A stretch of 43,525 bases of DNA, taken from positions 1 to 43,525 of the forward strand of contig JALNQF010000346.1 in the NCBI GenBank assembly GCA_028456385.1. The letters run 5' to 3'. The notes under the pieces were generated by a model. That model saw only the letters and a program-made list of their open reading frames with translations. It was not told the origin of the DNA and did not search any database. Positions 22,890 through 35,060 of the stretch are shown piece after piece (position 1 is the stretch's first letter; every line of letters starts with the position of its first letter). A program made the position numbers and the translations under genes. The stretch comes from Ophiosphaerella korrae. Taxonomy: Eukaryota; Ascomycota; Dothideomycetes; Pleosporales; Phaeosphaeriaceae.

Positions 22890-23435
22890 ACCTAGCCTAG
22901 CTATATAGAATAAAGCGTTTATACTACCTAGTTTAAGGTAAAGTAAATCTTACGCGCGCCTAACGCAACTTTAGGAAGGAGGAGTATTTTAGATAATCTA
23001 ATCTCTATTATTAGTATATATCTACGTCGTAGGACGTATATAACTAGCTACTAGTAATTTATAACAAGAAGTAAGAAATCCTTAGAATTAGTTTATAGTA
23101 AGATATTTAAAGATATAGTAAATTAATATTAGGATATATCTTAAAGAGATGTATACAACTATACGCTTAATAGCTATTAGACGTTACCTAGTAAGCTATT
23201 AGCCTAAAGGTGTATTCTACTATAGAAAAAGTTACTTTATAGGGTTTGCTATTAATAACGAGCCTTCTATAGTCTGCGCTAAGAGTAGGTTTAAGTACTT
23301 AGATAATAACGAGAATAAATATAGAATAATATAGGCTAAGCTATATACTCTCTATTTAATAATTTACTATCTTATAGCTATATAGTAAAATAGAGGAGTA
23401 GATTGTCTACTAATAGATTTAGGAGAGTAGATATC
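22890..23435 (+). pseudogene. Long relic coding frame, part 2
   Basis: The best frame is shifted by one relative to part 1. The stretch from 23149 reads MYTTIRLIAIRRYLVSY, and then KSRFKYLDNNENKYRII near 23290, with about four stops in 80 codons. The switch from part 1 near 22885 and to part 3 near 23440 could be indels or unrecognised introns. Confidence 0.38.
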
Positions 23436-23439
23436 TAGA

Positions 23440-26400
23440 TATTAAGGACGTTAAGCTAGAAGATATTATTATAAAATACTAGAAAGGACAATTTAAGTCT
23501 ATAGACAAAGTAACGTAGAGTATTAGGTATAAGGTTAAGTATGTTATTACATTCTAACTACTTTCTACTCCTAATTTAAATTACTTTTCTAGGAAGGACA
23601 AGTCTCGCTATTAAAAGTATAGATAAGCTATTTGCACTAGAGTAATAACGTGCTAACTATCTAGTTAGAATTATAGACTTAGTTTGTCTATAGCCCCTTA
23701 AATAAGGTAGAAGGAGTTAGAGACTATATTAAGTTAGATTAAGTAGTACTAGTTCTTTATAGCGTTATATACCTAGTTATACTTTTGTCTTACACTTAGC
23801 GCTAGCTTAGTAATAGTAAGACGTCTAGATTAAACCTCTCTTTTGTTACTACGTAATATACTAGGCCTAGGAGATTTATCGTAATATTCTGCGTAAGTCT
23901 TTACTTTATCTAAGTGCTATAGAACTACTTTATACTTTCCTAGGGTTGTTTATTATAAGTACTAATCGTATATACTTCTAGAAGAAGTTACTTCTATTAT
24001 CTATAGATTAAGGGTAGGTAATAATAAAAAGCTTGTTATAAATTAGCCTTTAACTCTATCCTAATCGCTTATAGTTACACTAAAATATCTTATACCCTTC
24101 TCTATATTATTAAGTAGTAGGTAACTTACTATTTTAGTAGGTAAGGGTAATATAGCTTGTAATAAGGCGCCTAAATTAGTAAGACACTTTATAGTTACCT
24201 AATATTTCTACTAGCTTTAGAGGTAATTAATAGGCTAGATATATACTTATTTAAGTATAGCTGCAATAGACTATCCCTTGCCTAGATTTAACCTAATAAG
24301 GATCTTATACTAGATTTTCTACTATATAGCTCTATTCTATTAGTCCTACTTCTAGTTAATCTTATAGCCTAATTAGGCTTATTCTTATTACTACATACTA
24401 TTGTTAAGTAGCTACTACTAGCTAGAGACTTACTTCTTTACTAGGCTCTAAATTTACCTTGTCTAAATTCTAGGCTATATAGTCTAACTACTCCTCTAAT
24501 ATTACTACTAGTTAAATAAGGTAGCTATATCTAAGCCTATACCTACTTAATAAATAGATATATACTACTAACATAAATTATAAAAGGATAGAGGAGATAG
24601 GTATACGTATAAGCCTATCTAGGTTAGACTAATTAGAAAATAAAGGGTCGATATATATAAGAAGAATACTATAGTAGAGTTTACTTATAACCTCGCGATC
24701 TATAAGTAATAAGTAGTAAATAATAATTACTCTATAGAACTATAATATAGCTGTAATTATATTTAAAATAGCTAGTAAGACTAAGAAACGTAGGTAGGTC
24801 TAGTTACTACCTCCTACACTCCTATATTAATATGCTTGCTAGTATAATATAACTAAAGATAGGAGTAATAGAATAGCGAGATTAAAGAAAAACTTGTAGC
24901 TAAGAAGATTTTCTTGTTTTCTAAACTAGGTAAAGAGGAATTTAAATATTAGTAGATAGGTTCCTACGTTAAGTATATAAAGTTAAGTATAGTTAAAATT
25001 ATAAAAACTATATATATAAGTAGTATAGCCTAAGGAAGTAGTACTAAGTAGTATATAACGTAGGTAAACTAGTAGTTTTATAAGTTTAAGCTTAAGTATT
25101 CTAAATAAGGGCTTTTATATTAACTCTAGTATAGAGTTAGAGTATACTAAAGCGCGCTGTATCTACTTAATAAACTTATTAACTTATATTAAGTAATATT
25201 ACTATAGTAGTATAAATAGTAGTAAACAAGGCTATTTAGATAATACTAAAGGTAAAAGCTAAGACTTTCTCTAAGTATCTACCCTTCTTCTAGGTTTAGT
25301 CTAATTTAGACTTCTTAGTATTAAGATATAGAAGTAGAATACTAAGTAGTATTCTATATAAGAAATAAGTAATAAATCTAAAGAGAAGTAGGCGTTCTAT
25401 ATTAAAGTTAGGTGTAGAACTTAATATTTAATTAGGGACTATAGCTTATATCTTAACTATTTCTAGTACCTACTTTCTATTATTGTTAAGCCTTGTAGGG
25501 GCTATTAGATACCTAGTAATATTAAGAGCGCGACATAATATTGTAGCGCAGATATATTATCTTTTTCTAAGGGAGTAGGATAAATAGGAGAACCTAGAAG
25601 TAAGATACGTAGCTATAATAGCGTGTACTACCTTTATTATATCTAACACGTACCTAGAATAAGAAGGTAAGGTCTTGCGTTACTATAGTAGATAGGGTCT
25701 AGGTAGCATTAGTATTACTTTGTATAGGAAGTGTACGTTAGCTTTAGTAGTAGTAAGTAGCTAGAATACCTACTCTTCCTAGGTTAATATATAAGGTAGC
25801 CTCTTGTAGTTAAAGAGTCTATAGTTATAGGTATCTCCTATAAAGAATTATATTACTAACTTGTATTTATTAAAGTAGGAGAGCCTAATAATATCTTAAA
25901 CTATTCTAGCAACCTAATCTAAGCTATATACGTATAACTAGAAGAGTACGTATCTTAAGTACTTATATAGCTTATAAAGGCTAGTATTTACTATAGCCCT
26001 AGGGTTGTAAGTACTAGAATACGTCTAGAAGAAGTAAAGTAAATAAGGATAGTAGGTAGCCTTATAACTATTTCTATTTAAGGGTTATTATCTTTACTAT
26101 AGATTACTTAATAGTCTATATTTAAATATACTACTAGGTGCTATTATACGACAATAAAATTATATAAAAGAATCTCTAGTAGCTACTCCTATAGTTATAC
26201 TATACTATAGAATATTTATAGTACTATATCTATAACAATAACTACTTTATTAAGTAGTTAAACGTAAGGCGTCTACTATAACGCGCATTCTAACTATATA
26301 TTAGACCTATATCTATAGTATTTTAGTTGTTCTACGCCTATAGATACTCTACTTTAAGTTACTTAGGTATGCTAGATAACTACTAAATAGATACCTAGAG

Positions 26401-27235
26401 TAACCTTACTTTATTTAGCTTATCTAGTATTTAAGTTAGAAATTACGTAGCTCTCTAAGAGGTATTTTAGAAGTACTTAAATATTTACTTAGCTTTATCT
26501 AATATTATACTTCCTTATCTAAAACTAACTATTACTTAATTACATTATTTCTATATATTTTAAATATATTCTTTTATAGAACGTGTTTCCTCTTATAGGT
26601 ATTATTTCTAAGAATATACGTAGACTTATAATAAGGTAAAGAAAAGTAAAGAAGTTTATTAATCTATAGTAAATATAGCAAGTGCCTTTTAGTATACTAA
26701 GTAGATTAGAGAGTTGTAAGCTATAGACTACTATCTAAGGAGCTCGTTCTATAGGCCTAACTTACCCTATAATATTATAAGTCTACTATTTACGTAGTAT
26801 AACGTTTTAATAAATTATAGTAGGTACTTTAATAAATAGGACGTAGAAAAGCCTATTAGTATTGCGAGCTAAACAATTCCTACTACGTTTCTAGTCTTAC
26901 TTAGTACTTGTAAGCTATTTTCTAAGCACCTACACTAATAATTATCTACTATATCTCTACTCTTACTATTACTCTCGTCTCTTCTATATAGCTTATACTA
27001 ATATTAATAGCTTAGTTCTTAGTAAAGGCGAAGCTAATAACGTATATTATAGTAAGGTATAAAGGTTACCTCTCTTAAGATAATAAATGTGCAAGCTAAT
27101 ATAATATTATCGCCTACTTACTTCTTTTAGTTCTCTAGAATTTTCGCACCTAGTAATATTAAGAGCCTATAACTAACACTTTAAGCTAATTCGTGTCGTT
27201 TAATTAAGGTATACCTTTAAAGGTGTATAGCCCCT
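23440..27235 (+). pseudogene. Long relic coding frame, part 3 (about 1260 codons)
   Basis: The same phase can be followed from about 23441 to 27235 with roughly 8-10% stops. Coherent pieces include KEKLVAKKIFLFSKLGKEEF near 24880 and INSLVLSKGEANNVYYSKV near 27010. If part of one gene with the two preceding frames, the protein would exceed 2000 residues. I found no P-loop, reverse transcriptase, integrase or helicase signature by eye, so I do not call it a transposon. Low-stop phase retention over 3.8 kb is the only evidence. Confidence 0.35.
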
Positions 27236-28185
27236 TTAAAAAGAGCGTCCTTGTACTATATATAATATATTATAATAATAAATAAGCTTGTTAAACTAAT
27301 AGCTACTAGGTTAATTAGCCTAAAATAGTATAAAGTAGAAAAAAAAAGACTTAGAGAAGTATAGCTGTATTAGAAGGTTTTAATCTTAGTTTAGCGTAAT
27401 TTTTAAAGGAAATACGCGTCTAGATAGCCTAAGAGATCTTTTAAACCTAAGGCTGCTACTTACTCTTGTATTCTAGTTTCTTAATCTTATTAGCTTAAAT
27501 TAAACAACAGCCCCTAGGATTTATATAATTTAAACACTTTTATTTAAAGGCTAATTACTAAAAGTTTAGCAAGATAGTATAACGTATTATAATAACTTTT
27601 AAAGTCTTAAAGTTTTTTATTAATCTTTAGCTATAAAACTACGTGTATATTGCGTAGATAGAGTAATATAAATTCTATTACAAGTCTACTTAAATTAGCA
27701 AAAGACTATACTAAGCGTAAATACCTTACTTTATATCTAGGCTAGAGCTTCGTAGTAGAGGCAATTGTTGTAAGAAATTAATATTTTTAATAGTATATTA
27801 AATCTAGGTAAGATATTAGCTAGAGAACTATAAGTTAATTATTAGACAAGGGTAAAGACTATCTACTAAGAAGTATGTATTAAAACTTAACTTATACTTA
27901 GGAGTAGCTACCCTTAATTATCCTAAGAATAAGATATATCTATAGGATATATATTCTTAAGCTTCTATTAAGGTTTCCCTAACCTACGCGTAGAGTAAAT
28001 ACTAAGAATACTAAGTCTTTTTATACTTGTACTAGAACTAGATCTTAGTATTAGTACGTTGCTATCTAACTTCTCCTTACAAGAATTAATTCTAGATATA
28101 CTTGCTACTCTAAGGAGCGCATTTTATAACTAGAGTATCTTAATCTTAATATAAGTAAGGCTTACTTTATAATAGCTACGTTACG

Positions 28186-28312
28186 CTAAAGTAAGATAAG
28201 ACTAAAGTAAGATAAGACTAAAATAAGATAGAACTACTAACATATTACTTAGGCCTTATCTTATTTCTATTTTATTCTATTTCTATCTTATCTTATTTCT
28301 ATCTTTATTTTA
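28186..28312. repeat. 16-bp tandem array facing an inverted pyrimidine-rich arm
   Basis: Two exact units of ctaaagtaagataaga (28186-28217) and a shortened third are followed, after a 20-bp gap, by a complementary run of ttatcttatttctat units (28257-28312). The two halves can pair as an imperfect stem. Confidence 0.75.
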
Positions 28313-28506
28313 ACTAACCTTAATCTAGTTCCTACTTTATAGATTTTACTAAGTTTACCCTAGACTTACTACTTCTTTACGCTACTTCTAGTATCCTCTA
28401 TATAAACTACGCCCTAAGCTCTTCTCTAGTAGACTAGTATTAGTAGCTAATATAAGATATAGGGTTATAACCTTCTATATAGATATTATAGATTAGATTA
28501 ACTTAA

Positions 28507-28550
28507 TATATAGGCTATAGATTAACCTAGGTTAATCTATAGCCTATATA
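28507..28550. repeat. Perfect 44-bp palindrome
   Basis: The sequence centred on cctagg (28526-28531) is its own exact reverse complement from 28507 to 28550; the next base pair (28506/28551) does not match. There is no spacer, so it would form a cruciform with no loop. Confidence 0.95.
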
Positions 28551-28959
28551 CTTTCTACTACAACTATAACCTAAACTATCTAGTTACTATATACCTATAA
28601 CTACTTACTACGCTTCTACCCTCTTTAGCGCCTTATACCTAGATTATTACAACTCCTCTTAGTAGAGACTAAAGCTAGTTAGTAATTAGAATAAGTAGGC
28701 TTAGTATTAGGTATTATACGAGCGTATCTAGCCTCTCTTAGGAAAACGCTAGGGCGGGGCTAGAAAGTAGGAGACGACTTAAACGTTAGCTTTAGTTAAG
28801 CACTAATAATTATAGATTACAAGAGAAGGCGAAGGCTCTATACTATATATAGCTAGCACCTTTATAATTATACGATATACTACCTATCGTGCTTTATATC
28901 GCTATATTAACTTTAAGATATAAATCTATATAACTAGCTAGTAACCTTTATTAAGATAT

Positions 28960-29850
28960 TCTAGATATTTTAATATTATATAGAATAATATAAGGGTTTA
29001 ATTAATTAAAACTTACTAAAGGAAATAATACTCTTAAAGGAATATTCTAAATAGTAACGTAATAAACTACGTCTTTCTTTTTAAAATCTTTAGTTAACCT
29101 ACTTAATATAGCTGCGCAAACTTATATTAGTATCTACTAAACTTAGAGACTTTTTCTTTTTATATATTATTATTATATAGTAAGTTTTTAGATAGATTAT
29201 AGAAATCCTTACTTAAATTAAGTACTAGAATCTTATTAGGACTTTTCCCTTACTAACTAGATAATTATAGCTCTTGCGCTCCTATAGCTCTTCTAAAACG
29301 TATAATAGTAAAATACTTCTAGGTTCTATAGTTATACTATATAATACTATTAGTAGCTCTAGATAGACGTATATCTAGTAAAGGCTAAATTTCGCGTCTT
29401 TCTACTAAAAAGAGAAGACTAAAATATTTTACTATAGTTTAAGTAGGTATTACTATAATTTTTAATATATATAATTTAGTTAAGATATAAGTTTGTAGCT
29501 TTTACTTATAGGAAATCCTAGAACTAAATATATAAGTATAGCTCCTAAATGTAATAGATAGGTCTTAATAGATAATTATAATTCTTAAACAAAGATAAAA
29601 GTAATATATATAAGGAGTAGAAGTAAGACCTCTAAACTTTACCTAGGTTGCGTACTTTATATTATTTAAATAACAATTATAATTAGCTTCTACTTTTATA
29701 TACGTTATATAAGAGGCTTCTAGTTATATACTAGCTTATATAGTAAGTTAAACGTCTCCCTCCTATTTATACTCTACGAGTAGCTACTTATATAATTTAC
29801 TAAAATAGGAAGAGTAGTAGCTATTAAGTTTAATTAAGACTTAGAGGAAT
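28960..29850. other. Gap: nothing named
   Basis: No repeat or family was recognised. The minus-strand relic to the right may extend into it. Confidence 0.35.
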
Positions 29851-31100
29851 AACTTTAGAGCTATATCTTAGTATATCGCCTAAAGTAAGTGCTACTCCTA
29901 GCTATATCTTTATTATATCTCTAGTAATAATAAGATCGCTTATATATATTAAGTTATAATTAATTACTAATTAGCTATAGAAAGTAAATTAATAGTAGAA
30001 GGTTTTCTTATCTTTTAGCTTTACTATAGTGCTGCTCTTAGCTAGTAATAAGAAGTAATACTAGCCCTATTAGGATTACTCTACTATTAAAGAGAAAGCG
30101 TATATAAGGATACCTAACCCCCTAGACTTATAAAATAATACTTAGCTTTAGGTATTATATAGTTTAGGCTTACTTTTAATACTATTTTCTTTAAAGATTA
30201 TCTTATAATAACCTATATACTATTTCTATAATAATAAATTGCATTAGATAATAAGAAGACTATCTATTATCTTGTAAGCACGTATAATAAGCGTATACTC
30301 GTACTCCTTAGTAGTAAGGTCTTGCTATTTACTTCGTGCTCTAACTCTTTGCCTAAGTTCTTAACAAGTTAAAGCTCTTGTATAGTATCTAGCCTAAAAT
30401 AATACCTAGCCTTTTTATCCTTTATAGTAAGGTAATCGCTTACCTTTATATTTAGATTAATATCTACTATTAACTATAATTATAAAGAACGCTAAGTCTA
30501 GTAATTTTAACTTTAGGAGGTTTAACTTTAGCGCGCTAAGTACTAGAGTAGGTTGTCTTTAGTTTTCTCTATAGTATATCCTTAGCTAGTCTATTACCTT
30601 ATTATCTATACTCCTATTAAGAGAGATAAATAATACTTTCTTAATACTTAGTTTAGTACCTATATAATAAAGTATACTACTTAGCTACTTTTATTTTGCT
30701 ACTATATTAATAGTATATACTAGTAGATTACTAGGTTGTAATATATTTAGCGATAAGTAATTAGTAGCTAGTAGATAAAGAGGAGCCTCGTAGTCTAGTA
30801 CAAGCCTAGTTCTAAGGATTAAGTATATTGTCTCTAGTAGCTATATAATAATATAGCCTTTAAAAGTTATTATATCCTTAAAAGGCTTACTACAAATTAG
30901 AGTAGTTAAGCTATAAAGGATAGTAGAGTAACAATTCTTAATAAGATCTACTAGTTACGTAGTAATAGAAGAGTAGTCTGTATATACTTATTGTAACGAT
31001 AGTTATAGCTCTAGTAACCTAGGTATCTAGTTAAGAATCTTAAGAATAACGTAAAGTAAGAATATTTAGCTAGTGTAATAAAATCCCTATATATAGCTTC
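29850..31100 (-). pseudogene. Relic coding frame on the minus strand, unrecognised
   Basis: About 410 codons in one phase with about 7% stops, against about 15% in a neighbouring phase that I tested. Readable pieces are LICSKPFKDIITFKGYIII near 30880, LLETIYLILRTRLVLDYEAP near 30820, KEYEYTLIIRAYKIIDSL near 30290 and KSRGLGILIYAFSLIVE near 30100. It is among the best supported unknown relics in the window. No domain is recognised by eye. Confidence 0.48.
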
Positions 31101-32510
31101 TTTTTAAGCTAGAATAGAAGTAAATTTCGTTAGGCGCGCCTCTACTCTATAGTACTAATTCCTACTATATAGAGCTATAGCTTAACTATACTTTAAGCGT
31201 ATTAAGTTTTGTCTAGTACTTCTAAGCTAAGAGAAGCTTAGTTTCCTAGAATTAAAATTAAGTATTAAGATTAAAGGCGTTCTACAAAAGACTTTAAAGA
31301 TTACTATAACTAGTATATAGATTATACTATATAGTATATAACCTTGTTATTTCTTATATAAGCTAAATAATAGAGCTTTTAAGGTTGTTGTATAACTTAG
31401 GTAGATACTTTTTAATACTAAGTATAAGTAGATATATTATAGTTTATAAGCTTAAAACTAACTATTCTAGAATATTAGTTTAGGGCGATAGTTAACGTAT
31501 TAGAAAGAGTAGTAGACTTACTATCTAGGCGTATACTACTTTATATAACATTGCTAATATTAGGTTATTTTTAGACTACTTAACTATTTATAGTAAAAGT
31601 AATATACTTACGCCTTGTTTATATATACTATATAGCTAGGTAGTAGCTAGGTCCTAACTAATATTAGCTAAAATTAGTAGTATAAAGAGCTCTAGAAATT
31701 AACCTTATAGAGCCCTAGTAAATATACTAAGTATAGTATATTATCTAAGGCTACCTCTTTACTTGTAAGTATTATTACTAGTATACTAATAGCTTTTACA
31801 AAGCTTTCTTTAGCTAACGTAACTACTTTAGGTACTTTAACTCTATTAGCAAAATTAACGTAGGAGATAGCGTTAATAGTAGCTACTAAATAAGACTCTA
31901 GTTCTATATACTAATAAATTATAGGAATAAAAGTAAAAAGAGTACTTAGGGGTTCTTCTAGTAGCCTATTAGAGTTATTAGATATAATAAAGTTGTATAA
32001 AAGTTAGTTATAAGCTAGGCTATATAGGCTTAGCTAAATTGCTAGGATAATAGAGGCGCCTTTAGTACTTAGAATTAAGATACTACATCTAGCTTTATTA
32101 ATAGGTAGGTATTAGGTCCTCTATAGAGGTATAACTATATTACTTTTACTAGAGGTCTTTAGAAAAGATATTATTAACTTCTATTTCTACGACTCTATAG
32201 TATATTTCTAAGTAGTAGCTATTTAGTCCTAGAAGAGGAGGTCTATTTAATCCTAATATTTACACTCTTGTCCTAATTTACTATAGTAAGAACAAGTAGG
32301 TTTTACTTAATTATACTAATGTATAAGTCTTAGCCTTGTACTTTCTAGTACCTAGATTTTAGTACTAGGAATATCTCTATAGTAAAGAGTATAAGATAGG
32401 GTTAAGTATTAGTAATTAAATAACGTATATTAACTTTTTAAGCACAGCACTCTTTGTAGCCTTTACTTAGTTAACTATAATAGGGTATAGAAAAGCTATT
32501 ATATAAGGAG
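31100..32510. other. Gap: nothing named
   Basis: The minus-strand relic may extend upstream into this stretch, but I could not follow it. No repeat or family was recognised. Confidence 0.35.
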
Positions 32511-32559
32511 CTAGTAAGAGTAGACTAATATAAGATAAAAATCTTAGGGCGTAGAACAC

Positions 32560-32690
32560 GTATATTAAACTTGTAAGAAGATAAAACTTAAAAAGTAAGT
32601 AAAGAGTAAAGGACGTAGAACGTCTTAGCCTTAAGAGAGTATATATATATATTAGAGAATTAGCGCCCCTATTACTTAGGTTTTAGGTAA
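32560..32690 (+). repeat. Fragment of dispersed repeat U
   Basis: aaaggacg, cttagcctta and the following tatatatattagaga run match 20215-20255 in order, with an extra 6-bp insertion. Outside this core the similarity to U2 is weak. Confidence 0.5.
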
Positions 32691-32779
32691 GAAGATGTTA
32701 TAGAGAGCTTTTACTTTTAGGGTACGCTAGAGTTAAGTAGTAGCTCTATTAAGAAGTATTACCTAAATCTAAAGTAAGC

Positions 32780-32870
32780 GTATAGAGAATAATCTAATTA
32801 GCCTTCTCTAAGTATAAGAGTAAGTAAGTAACTTAGAAAGAACTAGTAAGACGCCTATCTAGGGTAGAGA
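32780..32870 (+). repeat. Coding-type dispersed repeat, copy 1
   Basis: ccttctctaagtataagag and following bases match 43165-43245. In one phase they read QLAFSKYKSK and QVTQKELVRRL (stops read as Q) here, and QLTLSKYKSK followed by ITQKGIEITRLL there, so the similarity holds at protein level. The domain is unknown; a SANT/Myb-like helix was considered but is not demonstrable. Confidence 0.45.
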
Positions 32871-33884
32871 AAAGTAGATATAATTTAAACTAGCTACGCT
32901 TAACGTATAAGTAAAGACAAGATAGCCTTATATCTCTTTAATACTTATTACCTTTAATACTAATATATACGACTACACTAAATATAAAGATAAGAGTAAT
33001 AGTATTATATACTAAAGCTACGTTACCTAAGTAAATAGAAAGTATAGATATGCGCTATCTAGCTAAAATAGTAGAAGTTAGCCCTAAATTTTCTTTTAAG
33101 AAGGTCCTTACACTTAGGTTTAACGCCTAATATCTAACTACTATTAATAAATAAGGATACCTCTTAAAGTACTACTTACTTATAATTAGCGTGTATAAGG
33201 ATTTTGTAGTAAGGATTTACCTTTAACTAGCCTTTTTAATTAATAGGAGTTCTATATTAGAAGTAGTATTCCCTTAAAATAACTTATACTATATTACCTT
33301 TCTTAAGACATAAAGGGTATTAGTAGCTAGGAACCTCTAGAGTAGTTAGTTTAAGGGCTTAGAGGAAGGAGGAAGAATTAGGAGCGTATAAGCTTATAGG
33401 TATAGATAAAGAAAGAGTAAGAAAATAGTTTATATATATACGTATAGATACTTTAAGGTTAATCTAAAGATATATTATAAAATTAATCTTAATTACAACT
33501 ATTTATATAACCTTAGAGCTAAAGGAGCAAACAAGAAATAAAGCTAAACTAAACTAGCTATTCTAACTTGCGTTAAACGTGTAGTAGCTTGTATCTATAG
33601 CTCGCTCTTTTGTCCTTTACTAGTTACCTTCCTATATAATATATTATTACAAATCTACTTATAAGACTAACGTACGTAAGCCTATTACTACTACTTTTAG
33701 ATCTAACGCTAATATAAGAAACCTAAGTAATCGCTATCTATAGGATTAAAAACAGCTATTAAGGTAACTTTTAAAGAAAGGATTCCTAAGAGAATTACTC
33801 TAGAATACTATACCTATCTATAATCTCTTCTAGCTAATATCTCCTATTACTACAGTATATAACTATCTACAAATATATACTACT

Positions 33885-34109
33885 TTGCTTAACTATAGTA
33901 TTACGCCTAAGATAAAGAATATTAATAACTATATTATAACTAAAAAGGAATATAGCGCTAATATAACAATAGTAATCTATATAAGCCCTAAAAGGATATA
34001 TAGAACCTTCCTATTTTCTTTTATACTTTGTATATACGCAATTGTAAATACTACTATACTAAATAAGATTATAGTAGAGTTTCCTAGATTGTATAGACTT
34101 AGGCCTTAA
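33885..34109 (+). other. 74-codon open frame from a TTG codon
   Basis: This is one of only two frames of this length in the window. It starts at TTG (no ATG) and has a typical RIP-biased composition rich in Ile, Tyr, Asn and Lys. It could be a slice of a decayed exon, since the phase reads on upstream through stops. I see no domain and do not consider it a gene. Confidence 0.25.
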
Positions 34110-34145
34110 CTAATTAGCTATAAATAAAACTTTAAACTAGGCTCT

Positions 34146-35060
34146 TATAGATAGGCTTTGTAATAAAGATAGTAAGTATTGTAATAAGTATAATAGCGAT
34201 ATTTAAGGTTTTAATAAACTTAAGATTGTAATAGAGAGAAAGGAAATTAAGACTAAAGGATGTAATAAGGCTAATACTAATAGTACCCTAGAAACCTAAG
34301 ACTAAAAAAAAAGAGATAATATTAACAAGCGTAGTATAAGCAAGTAGAAGGTCGAAATTTATTATTGCAAAGATAAAGGACTTAAGACCCTAAAAGCAAC
34401 TATTTATCCTTATACTATAGCTAAGAGTTACTCTAGCGCCTTAGTAGCTAAGTAATTAAGCTAGCGAAAGTAGTAAGGTAAATATAGAAAGGTATTAGTA
34501 GGCTCGCCTCTCTATAAAGCTTATCTACTAAGGCCTTTCTTTAGCTTTATAAATTTAGTCGCCTCGCATTTATTAATGTAGAAGCTATATTATTTGTTAG
34601 GAGTAGACGTAGTAGTTAGTCTGTAGAGTAGATCCCTTATAACGCCCTTAATTACCTTCTCGCATCTAGTAAAAGAATAAGAAAGGTAGCTAGTAGATAG
34701 GCTAGAGGGCGTTATAGTTTTACTAGAGAGGGTATATATACTATATATAATGTATAGTATATAAGAGTAGTTAGAGAGAAGGTAATAGACCTCTATAGAT
34801 AACTTAGAAGAGTATATAGTAGGCTATAACACTATAGTAGTACTAATATATATTTTAAGTACAACGTTAGTATACTACAAGGTTTCTTCTATATAAGAAG
34901 CTGCAGCCTTATTATATTTATGTATATACAACTATATTTACTTTACTTCTTAGGTATATAGTAAGAAAGATTAAATAGAAAGACTTAAATATAAGTTTTA
35001 TTCTAATCTATAGAAGTATAAAAAGCTTAATCTAGTGTTTCTTACTACTTAAAGATTAGA
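34146..35060 (+). pseudogene. Relic coding frame with Cys- and Lys-rich start
   Basis: About 300 codons in one phase with about 8% stops. The beginning reads RLCNKDSKYCNKYNSDI, then KTKGCNKANTNS, then VEIYYCKDKGLKTLKATIYP, hinting at a metal-binding or basic segment. Further on it reads RLEGVIVLLERVYILYI near 34710, and a charged helical end, KKDQIERLKYKFYSNL near 34960 (stop read as Q). The 34805-34850 part also matches a word of repeat U. The family is unknown. Confidence 0.42.
34805..34850 (+). repeat. Fragment of dispersed repeat U
   Basis: gtatatagtaggctataac and actatagtagtacta match 20540-20575; similarity is lost afterward. Confidence 0.5.

Larger units (their letters stand above)
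27240..28960. other. Mostly non-coding-looking stretch with small repeats
   Basis: No coherent frame was followed here. It contains the 16-bp tandem/inverted array at 28186-28312, the 44-bp palindrome at 28507-28550, and a locally GC-richer word (gggcgggg) near 28752. Confidence 0.4.

Noticed and set aside
32780..32870. SANT/Myb-like DNA-binding domain
   Set aside because: A W/R pattern could be forced onto the shared segment by reversing several changes, but the spacing does not fit well and the second copy has an insertion within it.
33885..34109. 74-codon plus-strand open frame as a small gene
   Set aside because: It starts at TTG without any ATG, its phase continues upstream through stops, and its composition is that of RIP'd DNA. 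A frame this long is plausible by chance in 43.5 kb.
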